A stretch of DNA of 57,880 bases from Fuerstiella sp. Lineage in GTDB: Bacteria; Planctomycetota; Planctomycetia; Planctomycetales; Planctomycetaceae. Location: the NCBI GenBank assembly GCA_014238335.1, contig JABABI010000009.1, positions 1-57,880 on the forward strand, in the 5' to 3' direction. The notes under the pieces are model-generated. The model was not told the origin of the DNA. It did no database searches and worked only from the letters and a program-made list of their open reading frames with translations. The position numbers and the translations under genes were made by a program. Shown one piece after another: positions 1 through 10,800 of this stretch (position 1 is its first letter; each line of letters starts with the position of its first letter).

Positions 1-2057
1 GCCGTTGTGGCTGCTGCCGCCGAACTGGCCACCATTGTGACATAACTGGCGGCGGCAGTCGCGGTGTGTGCCTGAGCTGCCACCGCCGAGGCGTTGGTGG
101 CTGTCTGGGCCGCCGCGATGGCGGCGGTCATGTACGCCTGCATCGACGCAATGCCGGCATTCCATGCTGTTGATGCAGCTGCCACAGCGTCGGTTGAGAA
201 TTGCTGCCATGCGTCGCCGACGGCATCCTGAGCGGTTTGATTGCCGGGCGACGCACCTCCTTTGTAGGCGGTCGTCTGAGCAGTCGAAACGCTGCCGGAC
301 CATGCGTCCATGGCGGTCCCGGCGGCCGTTAACATTGTGACCTGCTCGGCGACGATTGCGTTCGCAAAAGCGGCTTCGGCCGCAGAACTGGCAAAGGTGA
401 AGACCGTGTCGGCTGCCGCCGTGGCATTCCACAGCACCGCATCGGCCGCCGCGATGTCGTTAGCATAGGATTCGTCTGCATCCGCGATCGCGTCAGACTG
501 CACCTGTTCTGCCGCTGCCGTGCCGTTGGCTAGTGCTTCGGCTGCCGGAACTAATGTTCGACTTTGATTCGCGTCTGCCGCGATCGTGGATTTGGCAAGG
601 TCGGCGTCTGCTGAATTTATCGCCTTTTCAAGGACATTTTCAGCACCCGCGATGTCCAGTTCCATAGCGTTCGCAGCCGTGGCCGTCGCGATGGCGAAAG
701 CAGCGTCCAGCGTCGCCTGACCGATGAGGTGAGTTTCTTCGAATCCCAGGTCGCGCACAGTCTGATCATGCGACGCATTTGCCTGAGCAACGGCCAGGGC
801 ATGATCGGCGGTATTGATGTCCTGCTGTCGAGTGGTATCGGCGGGGCGTTCGCTGCTGACAAACGTCACGTGAGCGGCGCCTTCCGCCGCCACCAGAGCG
901 ACATTGGCGGTCGCCACGTCGACCGCATACTGCTTCGCGGCGTTGTACAGAATCGTTTCGTCACCCATGAAGGTGGTCATAAACGATTCCCAGTACAGGA
1001 ATTCGATATCATAGTAGTCGTCTGCGGCAGCTTCTTCGGCCGCGGCAAAGGCTTCGGCGGCCGGTTGCACGGTTGCGGCCTGTGCGGCTGAAAAACCAGC
1101 GACAGCGGCGTTGTAGGCATCGGTCGTCGCAGTCACCACCGTTGCGTGTGCGTCGGCAGCCGGCTGTACATCGGCGGCGGCCTGAGCTTGAGAACCCGCA
1201 AGATGTGAATTGTACGTGTCCAACAGTGTGGCCGAAGCCAGATCGTAGGCCACCGTTAACGGATCAACGATCGCATTATAGCCTGCCTGGGCAGCGGCAG
1301 CGGCGGAATCGTAAGCCGACTGAGCGGTCTCGCTGGCCGTATCAAAAACTCCCTGGGCTGCCTGCACGGCGGAACTGTGTGTGGCTGCCGCAGCATCAGC
1401 CGCTGTGTCGTACGTCGCCTGCAAACCAACCACCGTCGCGTTGAACGCATCGGCGGCTGCCTGAACCAGGGTGGAATAGCTGCTGTCCGCGGCCGCAACT
1501 GCAGTGGCATGAGCGGTCTCTGCATTGGTGATGGCAGCGGCATAGACGACATTCGCCGCATCAATGGCAGAATTGTACGTCGGCATGTGACCTGCTGCTG
1601 CCGTGTCGAATGCTGCGATCGCCAAATCGAGCGCTGCCTGCAGAGCGGCATCAGCGGAGGTAGTCGAGGTTTGAACGGCAGAGTCATTTGCCAGAGCCGC
1701 AGCATCGAATGTTGTCGCGTCAGGATTCGCTGCGACAACGGCTGTTCGCGCAGTCGTGGCGGTCGTCACGCTCGTGTTGTACGCTGCAGATGATGTTCCG
1801 GTCGCAGCATCCAGCGTTGTCTGAGCAGACAGTTCTGCCTGTACAAAGTCGTCCGCAGCCGCCTGGTTGGCTGCGTTGAACGCTGTGTCGGCGGCAGCGA
1901 TGTCGGTATTCAGAAGATCATCGGCAGCCTGAATGGCCGTGTCGAAAGTGGCCGTGGTGGCTGCTGCAGCAGCGTCGAAGGCCAGGTTGACGGTGTCAAT
2001 TGAAGCGGTGTACGCCGATTCCGTTGCAGCTTCCGCAGTTGTCAGCGATGCTCGCAT
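1..2057 (-). CDS. Alanine-rich 11-residue-repeat protein (partial, C-terminus off window)
   Basis: An uninterrupted minus-strand frame of 685 codons runs from an ATG at 2057 to the left edge of the window without a stop, so only the N-terminal part is seen. The translation is dominated by Ala, with Asp, Thr, Val, Gln and Ser. It is laid out in 11-residue units of the form D/N-x-A-V-x-A-A-x-x-A-(Y/F/H), as in NATVVGLQATY and DTASETAQSAY. Residues 6-337 and 455-597 are repeat blocks; between them lies an aromatic-rich insert (DYYDIEFLYWESF near 347). There is no signal peptide on this start. Eleven residues make three helical turns, so a long helical or hendecad coiled-coil rod is inferred. I do not know the full protein; giant planctomycete repeat proteins such as RHS types are one possibility. 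No stop precedes the ATG until codon -25, and no other start codon lies in that stretch. Confidence 0.75.
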   Translation of the reverse strand, partial: MRASLTTAEAATESAYTASIDTVNLAFDAAAAATTATFDTAIQAADDLLNTDIAAADTAFNAANQAAADDFVQAELSAQTTLDAATGTSSAAYNTSVTTATTARTAVVAANPDATTFDAAALANDSAVQTSTTSADAALQAALDLAIAAFDTAAAGHMPTYNSAIDAANVVYAAAITNAETAHATAVAAADSSYSTLVQAAADAFNATVVGLQATYDTAADAAAATHSSAVQAAQGVFDTASETAQSAYDSAAAAAQAGYNAIVDPLTVAYDLASATLLDTYNSHLAGSQAQAAADVQPAADAHATVVTATTDAYNAAVAGFSAAQAATVQPAAEAFAAAEEAAADDYYDIEFLYWESFMTTFMGDETILYNAAKQYAVDVATANVALVAAEGAAHVTFVSSERPADTTRQQDINTADHALAVAQANASHDQTVRDLGFEETHLIGQATLDAAFAIATATAANAMELDIAGAENVLEKAINSADADLAKSTIAADANQSRTLVPAAEALANGTAAAEQVQSDAIADADESYANDIAAADAVLWNATAAADTVFTFASSAAEAAFANAIVAEQVTMLTAAGTAMDAWSGSVSTAQTTAYKGGASPGNQTAQDAVGDAWQQFSTDAVAAASTAWNAGIASMQAYMTAAIAAAQTATNASAVAAQAHTATAAASYVTMVASSAAAATT
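267..695 (-). repeat. Hendecad repeat block 2 (13 units)
   Basis: Residues 455-597 of the same protein form 13 further 11-residue units, for example ELDIAGAENVL, EKAINSADADL, SDAIADADESY, ANDIAAADAVL and ANAIVAEQVTM. The register then breaks at a Gly/Pro segment (KGGASPGN) and resumes less regularly towards the window edge. The last position is more often Leu, Met, Phe or Trp than in block 1. Confidence 0.75.
1047..2042 (-). repeat. Hendecad repeat block 1 (30 consecutive units)
   Basis: Residues 6-337 of the alanine-rich protein split into 30 consecutive units, 29 of exactly 11 residues and one of 13. The last position is usually Tyr, Phe, His or Leu, and position 1 is often Asp, Asn or Thr. 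Examples in order are TASIDTVNLAF, NTDIAAADTAF, ATAVAAADSSY, STLVQAAADAF and DTAADAAAATH. At DNA level this is a 33-bp period, but the units are diverged in sequence, so the period is kept at protein level rather than by recent DNA duplication. Confidence 0.85.
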
Positions 2058-2235
2058 GGCGTCACCGGGGCTTTTTGTTTCTTGTGGCCATGATTCTGTG
2101 TCCGTGCCTGGCGGGCCAAGCGAATATTGTCACAAGAAACGCTAAGATACCCAAAAAGCAACGCGAAGGACCGAACTCGCCTGGCGACCGGTTGAGTCCG
2201 AAACGTTTTGTTATGCTCCGTACAGGTGTTCGGTA

Positions 2236-4011
2236 ATGAAGGGTTTCCACAACAGAAAGACAGGCATGTTTATTCGTCGGACAATGCGCGTTCCACAGAT
2301 GTTGTGTGGGATGATTGTGGCCCTGCTGGTCACTGATGTGTCATTGGCAATCGAGCCACGGCAGGGTACGTTGGTCGTCGTCGGTGGCGGCCAGTTGACG
2401 GACGAAATTGTCGGCCGGTTTGTTGAACTTGCCGGTGGTCAGGCTGCCCGACTTGTTGTTATTCCAACGGCGTCTTCGGACAGCGGGCTTCCGGATGCCG
2501 ACGCTGTTGCCCGGTTGTGGCGTGAACGCGGAATTCGCAACACGATTCTACTGCACACTCGCGACCGCGAGCAGGCGAACGAGGCTGCGTTTGTGGCGCC
2601 GCTTCGCAGTGCGACTGCCGTGTGGATCAGTGGTGGTCAGCAGTCACGACTTGCAGCCGCCTACGTCGGCACGAAAGTGCAGTCTGAGTTGCAGGCGCTG
2701 CTGAAACGGGGAGGCGTCATCGGAGGAACGTCTGCCGGCGCGGCGATTCAATCCGGCGTGATGATCGAAAGTGGTAATCCGGTCCCGAGAATCAGTCGAG
2801 GTCTGGATCTGCTGCCCAATTCGATTATTGATCAGCACTTTCTTCGGAGGGACCGAGCCAATCGATTGTTGTCGGCAGTCAGCCAGTATCCGGGACATGC
2901 TGGTCTGGGCGTGGACGAATCAACGGCGCTGGTTGTACAGGGGCGACATGCGACCGTCATTGGGAATTCATTCGTTGTGGTCGTCAGTGAATCTCAAGCT
3001 GGCAAGCCGTTAAGACTGCGTACGCTTCGTCATGGAAACGAATTTGAACTTGGCACATCCCAGCCCAACCGTCCCAAACAGGTTAAGTGGGCCATCGGGA
3101 TTCACGGCGGGGCCGGCACAGTTTCGAAGGACGCGTCACCAGAGACGGTGCAGACCTGGCGGAATGGGCTTCGTGCCGCTTTGGAGAAGGGAAAATCTAT
3201 CGTCGAGGCCGGCGGGACAAGTCTGGATGCAGTTGAGGCTACAATCCGAATTCTGGAAGACAATCCGCTGTTCAACGCAGGAAAAGGAGCGGTCTTCAAC
3301 AGTGCCGGGGGCCACGAACTGGACTCATCAATAATGGACGGGCGGACGCTGGACGGCGGAGCAGTGGCAGGCGTCACAACGGTTAAGAACCCCATCAGTC
3401 TGGCTCGGCGAGTGATGGACAAGACTCGCCATGTGCTGCTGGCCGGACAAGGGGCCGAACAGTTTGCCACGGAACAAAAGGTAGACCGCGTGGAGAATGC
3501 GTACTTCTCAACAGAACGGCGGCGTGAGATCTGGAATCGTGTTCGTCAACGCGAATCGGTTAAACCGGTCTCTCGCGTCAGTACCGCGCGGCCGTGGCAA
3601 TACGGAACCGTTGGTTGCGTCGCGCTTGATTCGCACGGCAACCTGGCCGCCGGGACATCCACCGGCGGACTGAACAACAAGAAATTTGGTCGGGTGGGCG
3701 ACAGTCCGATTCTGGGAGCAGGCACGTACGCCGACAACGAGACCTGCGCGGTTTCTGCAACGGGGACAGGGGAACAATTTATACGGCACACAGTCACCGC
3801 CCAAATTTCGCAATTGATGCGACATCGCAGCTGGACGTTAAAACAATCGGCAGAATATGTGCTTCACGAGCGACTGAACAAAGGTGATGGTGGCGTGATC
3901 GCTGTCGATCTGCACGGCAACATTGAGTGGGTCTACACCAGTCCTGGCATGTTTCGAGCCGCCGCCAGTTCAGACGGACGGTTCGATATCAGGATCCGTG
4001 ATGAAGAATAG
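2236..4011 (+). CDS. Exported cyanophycinase / isoaspartyl peptidase fusion
   Basis: Two enzymes in one 591-residue polypeptide. Residues about 44-265 are a peptidase S51 (cyanophycinase-type) domain with the nucleophile elbow GGTSAGA (Ser166), ISGGQQ at 132-137 and IIDQHF at 197-202. Residues about 284-590 are an Ntn-hydrolase isoaspartyl peptidase/asparaginase with HGGAG at 290-294 and the self-cleavage and catalytic threonine in YGTVGC (Thr458). In the known pathway cyanophycinase releases beta-Asp-Arg dipeptides from cyanophycin and isoaspartyl dipeptidase splits them, so the fusion could perform both steps. A signal peptide (hydrophobic core about 21-38) places it outside the cytoplasm. 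The start may instead be the ATG at 2266, which gives a more usual signal peptide; neither start has a clear ribosome site. It is divergent from the alanine-rich gene, with 178 bp between them. The substrate is inferred; it could be other isoaspartyl peptides. Confidence 0.9.
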   Translation: MKGFHNRKTGMFIRRTMRVPQMLCGMIVALLVTDVSLAIEPRQGTLVVVGGGQLTDEIVGRFVELAGGQAARLVVIPTASSDSGLPDADAVARLWRERGIRNTILLHTRDREQANEAAFVAPLRSATAVWISGGQQSRLAAAYVGTKVQSELQALLKRGGVIGGTSAGAAIQSGVMIESGNPVPRISRGLDLLPNSIIDQHFLRRDRANRLLSAVSQYPGHAGLGVDESTALVVQGRHATVIGNSFVVVVSESQAGKPLRLRTLRHGNEFELGTSQPNRPKQVKWAIGIHGGAGTVSKDASPETVQTWRNGLRAALEKGKSIVEAGGTSLDAVEATIRILEDNPLFNAGKGAVFNSAGGHELDSSIMDGRTLDGGAVAGVTTVKNPISLARRVMDKTRHVLLAGQGAEQFATEQKVDRVENAYFSTERRREIWNRVRQRESVKPVSRVSTARPWQYGTVGCVALDSHGNLAAGTSTGGLNNKKFGRVGDSPILGAGTYADNETCAVSATGTGEQFIRHTVTAQISQLMRHRSWTLKQSAEYVLHERLNKGDGGVIAVDLHGNIEWVYTSPGMFRAAASSDGRFDIRIRDEE

Positions 4012-4062
4012 TCGCGTATCAATCCGGTGTGAGTACATCTGGAGCCATTGCCGCGGCCCGCG

Positions 4063-4524
4063 CTATTCCGTGAGTTCCAGAATCGCTTCGATTTCCACGG
4101 TGATATTTCCCGGTAGAGAACCCATGCCGACGGCGCTGCGCGCGGCGCGGCCTTCTTCGCCCCAGATTTCGACCATCAAATCGCTGAAGCCGTTGATCAC
4201 CTTCGGATGATTCAGGAAATTGGCCGTACTGTTGACCATGCCCAGAACTTTGACGATCCGCTTGACTCGGTCAAGGCTGCCCAGTTGAGCCTTAATCGTC
4301 GCCAGCATTGTCAGGCCAACAGTTCGAGCCGCAAAAACGCCTTCCTCTTCGGTTAGATCATCTCCGACACGACCCCGCAGAAGTGTTCCTTCGGGGCCAA
4401 TGGGCCCCTGTCCGGAAACGTATGCCATTTTGTCGATGATTACCACCGGGCTGTACGTCCCTGCTGCTGCGGGCGCCGTGGGAAGTGTCAGGCCAAGTTC
4501 CTGGATGCGAGCTTCGATGCTCAT
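4063..4524 (-). CDS. RidA/YjgF family protein
   Basis: A 153-residue protein of the Rid superfamily, whose best-known members hydrolyse reactive enamine/imine intermediates. The family hallmarks are visible: VSGQGP after the first strands, and the C-terminal RSAVGMGSLPGNITVEIEAI region with the substrate-carboxylate Arg. The start at 4524 (MSIEARIQELG) is preferred to an upstream ATG at 4566 because this N-terminus is typical of the family. It converges on the cyanophycinase fusion, with 51 bp between stops. Which Rid subfamily it belongs to, and so the substrate, cannot be judged by eye. Confidence 0.9.
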   Translation of the reverse strand: MSIEARIQELGLTLPTAPAAAGTYSPVVIIDKMAYVSGQGPIGPEGTLLRGRVGDDLTEEEGVFAARTVGLTMLATIKAQLGSLDRVKRIVKVLGMVNSTANFLNHPKVINGFSDLMVEIWGEEGRAARSAVGMGSLPGNITVEIEAILELTE

Positions 4525-4705
4525 GATGAGGGTTCCAATGAGTGTTTTGATCGGTCGTGGTTTCAATGCCGGGCGGAAGCTGCCTGGCGACAGCCATGCT
4601 GTGTGTCGTCACGCCGGCCGGTCTGGCTTCGGTCGTTCCGGGAGTTGCCGATGGTATCCGGTCCGGTGAGACGTGCAACACACGAGCGACGAATGAACAC
4701 GAATG

Positions 4706-4740
4706 AGTCGTAATCAGTCGTAATCAGTCGTAATCAGTCG
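4706..4740. repeat. Direct 10-bp repeat, 3.5 copies
   Basis: AGTCGTAATC occurs three times head to tail, followed by a half copy (AGTCG), between the giant minus-strand gene and ridA. It is perfect and therefore recent. No function is evident. Confidence 0.8.
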
Positions 4741-4744
4741 ATTC

Positions 4745-4759
4745 GGTGACTTCGTCACC
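4745..4759 (-). terminator. Hairpin downstream of giant gene
   Basis: GGTGAC TTC GTCACC is a perfect 6-bp stem with a 3-nt loop, 43 bp past the stop of the large minus-strand gene ending at 4802. No T-run follows on either strand, so it could be an RNA 3'-end stabiliser rather than an intrinsic terminator. Confidence 0.35.
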
Positions 4760-4801
4760 CACCGGGGCGGCGGTTATCCGCTTGACTCAGGATAAATCAA
4801 G

Positions 4802-7800
4802 TCATTCCGCCGGCGTAGTCGCCTGTTTTGACTGAGGCTGTTTCGTTTGCCGTTTTGTTCGGTGGTGTCTCCAGCGAAAACCAGGTGGCATGACGATCAT
4901 CGCGATCGCGCACAGTCCGGCCAGCAGACTTAACGTGTCGGGGGCCGGCACCAGTGTGACTGTAAGCTCCGTACTGTTGCCCGTCGTAAGATATCGGTAG
5001 TCCGAAGCGGTTGAGTTTCTGACGCTGGTGTGCTGCAGCGATTCGGCTGCGTCCCGGGAAACGACAGTCAGCTGTTTCCATTCCGACGCTGCAATGATCT
5101 CGGGCCGATTCTCTGGATCGGCGGTCTCGGGCGGGCTTTTCGGCTGTCCGATACTTAAGAATCCCTGTGCCACGGACGCCTGACTGTCAGAGTACCATCG
5201 ATCCCGGGGCTCTGCTTCGTCGCCTGTTGACCACCAGAGCGTTTCATTGGCTGCAGCCAGTCTGACCAGACTTTGTTGTTCCGGTGCAGCGACGGACGGC
5301 AGTTGGAACCCATGTTGAAACGTAGACGATCGGGACTGACACCGCCACTGGATACCAAAGTGTCCCACCTGCGCCGTACCATATAGCCGGATGACGTTTG
5401 CGTTCACCGCAAACGGCACCGGGACCCCGTTGTGCTTCACATCGACGATTTTTGTGTCAACAGGGACATCGAGTTCAATAATTGCATTTTGGCGTGCCGC
5501 GAAGACCAGGAAATCTGACCGGCCAATGGTGGTAGGTTTGTCTAATTGAATGTCGTGAAGTGCGTGTACATACGCGACGTCGCTGACGGGGCCCGCCGGA
5601 CGTGTGGTCCGTTGCTGTTCAGACAGATAAACTGTGATCAGGTTCTCCGGTACGGTTGTGTCACATCGAGGCTTATCAAGTTTTTTCGGAACGGACAGCA
5701 ACCCTTGTGCATCTGCTGCTTCGACGACCCATGATGGAACGTTGTAGGAACCATTGCCGACTGTTGGCTGGCCGCGTGCGTCGAAAACTTCGCACGACGT
5801 GATTTTCAGGTCGGCCTCAAAGAGCGGCAGAGCCGCAGTGAGCAGCCCATCGCGTGCGGGAGCCAGTACGTCGGAAACGACCAGTACGGTGCGTGAGGCG
5901 GACGTGCCGGTTGTCTCTCTGGAGATAACAACACCATCGGTTTCATACGTCACCGGCGTCTGCTGACCATCGACCGCGACTGTCAGGCTGTTCACATCCA
6001 CTCCGTCGGGTGGTCGGCAGTAAATATCAAATCCGGAGTGCTGGGGGTCGAGAGAAATGAACTCGGTGATCTGTGATTTTCCGCCAGTGTTGTGAAGTAC
6101 CGCAACGATTTCTGCATGCAGGATTTTATCTTCACTGGGACGAATGATGGGAGGGCTTGAGTCGTCCGTCAGTGTCGTCTGCAGTGGTGTTTCGGAAAGC
6201 ACATATCTGGTCGTATCGATTCTGGTGAGCGGCACCGCACTTTGCAGGTCTTTGATAAACGTCTCGGACGTTGTACTGGACGACAGATCAAGAGTTGAGT
6301 TCAGAGTTGCAACCGAGTCCGGTAGAGCGAAGACAGGCAGCGGTGTCGGCTGTCCGGGCCTGCGTAACACAACTCCCGTGAAATCCACGACGACAAGTCC
6401 GCGAGTTGCCTCGCGAAATGACACAACAACAGAATCATTGTCTCGGGTCCATGACTGAAGTCTTGCGGTGGCGCCAACGCTTGCTGAAACGTTCTCGATG
6501 CGGACATTCGGAGACACGGTGAATGTCTGGCGAAACGTGGGGTTACCAAGCACCTGCATCCGGCATTGTGCTTTCCAGTTGAGACGATCGTCTAAAACGA
6601 CAACTTCCTGGGCCAGTTCCGCCTCTCTGGCAGTGACGCGGGCAGCGATTTCAACATACACCTGAGAGGTCGTGACGGGGACAGCAACGATCCATTGTGA
6701 ATTCCCTGGACGATTCGCAAGCTGTTGCAGTCTGTTCTGATCCGGCTCGCGCATCTCCCCATCCGGGGACTGAATTGATGTCACGAGAAACTCGTCAGGT
6801 GTCCCCGCGGCGATGATAACATCGCCTGCCGGGCGATTATTCACCGTCGTGATCATGCCGATGGGTATCGTATGGTGCAGGCTGATTGGCGATTCCAGAA
6901 GCCGCTCGACGACAAAACGCTGGAGACCGTCGTCGTCGGCCGCGACGCCGACCAGGAGCTTATTGCCGTTGATGGACCAGGGCAGTTCGTCTCCGGTCAG
7001 TGACTCGACACGGGTTACCTGGTGGCCCGCCGGAATACTCAGGGCGACGGACGTGGATCGGCTTCCTGTTCCAGCGACCGAGTACTCGCAGCTCAGTCGC
7101 AGCTGTGTCGGGGAAACGTCCGCGGTGCAGACAACGCTGCTTGCCTGGCTGGCAGCGACAGGCGCTGCTGCGGACGACCGGAGCGCGACGTCAACAATGC
7201 TGCGTTCATTGTTATATACGGCAGGAAAGGTGAACCGGTCGTCTTCCCGGTTTGGCGTGCTGGACTTCGGCGAATCTCCATGGGTGGCTGCTGCGACGAT
7301 TTGCAGTGGATCTGAAAGGCTGATTTGGGTGACCGGCGATCGGCTGTGAGGGATGCTGATGCGGAACTCCGTTGGAGTCAGCAACTCACGCGTACAGCGG
7401 ACGGAGTAGCGAACGGTGCGCAGGTCCCAGCCGGCCAGCGTATTACGCCCCTGCGTTGACGGGCTTGTTTCGGGCAATCCAAGGGGAGACGGCGGCAGCA
7501 GCGACCGTTGTGGAATCTGAATTTGTCTGTTGTCGGTCGGTTCAACAGAGGGAAAGACTCTCACGCCATCAAGTGAACAGTCAACAAGTGTTACGCCGTT
7601 GAACGGGATGTTCAGCTGTGACGAACTGTGTGGCGGCGAAGCCACGAGCAACTGAATAGTTGATGTGACCGAATCTGCTGCTTCGACGTCAATATCAATT
7701 TCGGTGTGAATGACGTAGGCGGCAGTGCTAAGCTGCGACTTCACCGAGTGGAGTCGGGACAGTAGTTCGCGGTCGATGTATACGTACGGGAAGGACTCTT

Positions 7801-10800
7801 CTTTCTGGATGGGGATCAGTATTTGTTCGCTGGATTCATCAGCCGTGATTGTTGTCGCAGTACAAAACACGCACAGCAGTACAACAGCAGCAGAGGACCG
7901 GAGTTGAGAATCCAGCAGCTCGGGCAACGGTCGGTCACGCAGACGGTTCCTGATTCCGTGGCCAATGGACACCGCAGCAAAACACAGTGTGCCGAACGAC
8001 AGTCCATTCAGGAGAACCGTTGACCTGAATCCGCCGAGGTGATACCCCGCCAGTATCGTCAACAGGACGCCACCGACTGCGCGGAGCGGCACAGAAGTTA
8101 TTTGTCGGACTGCCAGCCATATGAGGAACACGACAGCAGCCAGTATTATCGTTTGCGGGACGCGAATGCCTGTCTCTTCGATCTGCAATGCCACAGAATC
8201 GGAATCAAGAGTACTTTCCACGACCGTGACCGGATTTGTCCCTACCATTCGTAGTTGGCAACGTGTCAGCATTGGTCGAAATCTGTTGGACAGTTCCGGG
8301 TTCGCCTGGCGAGAGTATCGTTCGTTGAAAGTTCGGTTAATGAATTCAGCGGAGCTGCTGTCGGAGCCCATCGGACTGTTCGTGAGCGTCAAAGTGTGCT
8401 GCCGGGGGGGCAGGACGGAACAGGTGATGTCGCCGGATTCGGCTTCGGGGAACGCCAGCATCGGAAGACTCAGCATGTTCAGCCCCTGCTGCACGTCGGG
8501 CAACTCACACGCCAGGTAGACATCAACAACGGCGTGTTCACGGTCAGCCGGCAGTGCAATGCTGTATCTGTCGTTCGATTGATCGGGGAATGCCGGCCGA
8601 CCATCGACGAAGACCTCGAACAGGCCAGTCATGGATTGACGGATCACCAGGTCATTGCGGTTTCCGACACTGCGAACCAGAAGACGGTGTGTTATTTCAA
8701 CCGAGAAATTGTCATCGTGTCGCTGAACCAGTGCCATTGCCAGCCCGGAGACCTCCTGCCATGAACTGCGTTCCGCCAGATTTCGAATTGTCATCGTGCT
8801 GGCGAACGGATCTGCGGGATAAGGAATTGGCTCGGTCACGCCTTCTGCGACGTCGTTGTTTGTCAATTCGATTGCCAGACTGGACTCAACAAGTGGTGGT
8901 TGCAGCGAGCCACCGGCGTGGTCGGCGTTTGGAAACGAAATCAGGGCCACAGGCATTTCCGCAGCCACAGGACGCAACGATACTAGCAGGATGTCAAGCG
9001 CCCTGGTCGTGTCTACGCCGGCGGGGATCTCAAGCACAATTTCTTCGGTCCCGCCGAAATTCTGACGTGTCAGGATCGGGACGGGCTGTGTGACGGACTC
9101 GTCAGAAATCTGCAGTTCGACACCCGGTGTCACGCGCAACGGAATTCGTTTTGGCAACGCGTCAGCTGAGCTGAGTCGAATACGCAGTGTCTCGCGAACG
9201 GAATCCTGTTCCCTGGTGACGGCGTAGTCGATGGTTGCTGACGCTGGGTCAACGATCGACGTCTGTGATACAGGCGGGGCGACCGTCGAGGGAATGTGTC
9301 GGGCGCTGACAATTGACTCCACCACATTCGTGGAGAGCCACGGCAGCAGTGCTGTGACGTCGTCGGCCGTCAGTAATGCGGCTCCGGCACTGCTGGCCGA
9401 AGTGTCAACATTCTGTGTCCCGACTGATTGCAGTTCAGGCCCTCTGTTGTAGTCAGAGTTCAGCAGGCGTGGTGCCAGCCACTGCCTGGAAAACACACTC
9501 CCTGTTGACTGGAGACTGATGATCAGAGTTTGGCTGCTGTCCGGCGGCAGTGAGGTCAGAGGTGTTCTCAGATATGCTGTGACGCGGGACTGTGCCGTGT
9601 CTGCACCGTCGTCAGCCATGCGGAACAGAAGTGGCCGTTGAGTGTTCTCTTCATGGACGCCGGTCACCCGCCAGGAAGCCGGCATTGTCCACGTGACTTC
9701 ACTCAGAAACCCGGACAACACGTCGACATGGACAAAGGCCGTGGCCTCCTTTGCTGTCGAGTCTGCTTGTATGAAAATGGCATCGTTTACGACAGCCCGA
9801 GAAACCGAAAGACGGAGGTCAGCGGATGCGTTCTTCGAAAACTGAGTGAGATCCAGCCTCTGACTCCCATCTGCCTGGTATGCGACATCCCTTTCCCAAA
9901 GGCCTTGCAAATTCAGGCTGTGCACATCCGATTCAGGCGGAATACTGATGCGCACGGAGGAGGATTTCAGTGCAAGATCGTTGGTGACGGATTCAGCGAT
10001 CCAGACTTTCGGGGACAGGACGGGCAAACGCACGTCAGTTTCGATTCCGGTAGCGAAGCGTCCCCGGATTCGTATCGCCGTGCTTGTTGTGAGTACCGGC
10101 ATCTGAATTCGCAGCTCTGTGCTTTGGGAGCCTGGTATTGAATCGAAGTGCAATGGCCGGCCCGTACTGAGGTCAACTTGCGTGACCGTGCATGATGCGT
10201 CCAGGCCAAGCACTACGATCGCGCTGCTCAGGCTGGAAGGAAGAGTGACCACCCATTCCGCATCCGTCGTATTGGCTCCGGGGCGAATGCTGGCCACAGT
10301 GTCGATGGCCGCCGTCTTTTTGTGATCAGAGCTCATGTCGCGGGAACACCTGACCGTTAACACGCCAGGAGATCGAGGATGCAGTTCCCAGATGCTTTTC
10401 CCCGGTTGCTCCGTCTTTGGCAGCACTAACGCATCCGGGCTGGCAACTTGAATGTCGGAATCGGTCGTCATAACGAAGTGGCAGATCGATGCTGTCGGCA
10501 GCGCCAGTTGAAACACCAAGTCTGCGCCGATCATACTGCCGCGTGCTGTCCAGGTCCCATCGAGCACGTCTTTCGTGTTGTTCAGAATGATCAGGTCGCC
10601 CATGTGGTCGCTGGCGATGACGACAGGATGTCCCCCCGAATGCAGTTTCAAATTCTGCAGGTTTGTCGCGGCGATTTTAAGTGGTGTGCGTTGCCGTGGC
10701 ACTGAAGACGGTGCGTAAAGCTGCAGTTGCAGCCGACCATCACGAAGGTCCATTCCCTCCAGAGTTGCGGACAGTTCGGCTTTCCTGATGGGCGACGCCG

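Noticed and set aside
1256..1738. Gln/Arg/Pro-rich minus-strand frame inside the first 2 kb, and several plus-strand frames
   Set aside because: They are out-of-frame readings of the alanine-rich repeat gene, whose own frame is open from 2057 to the window edge.
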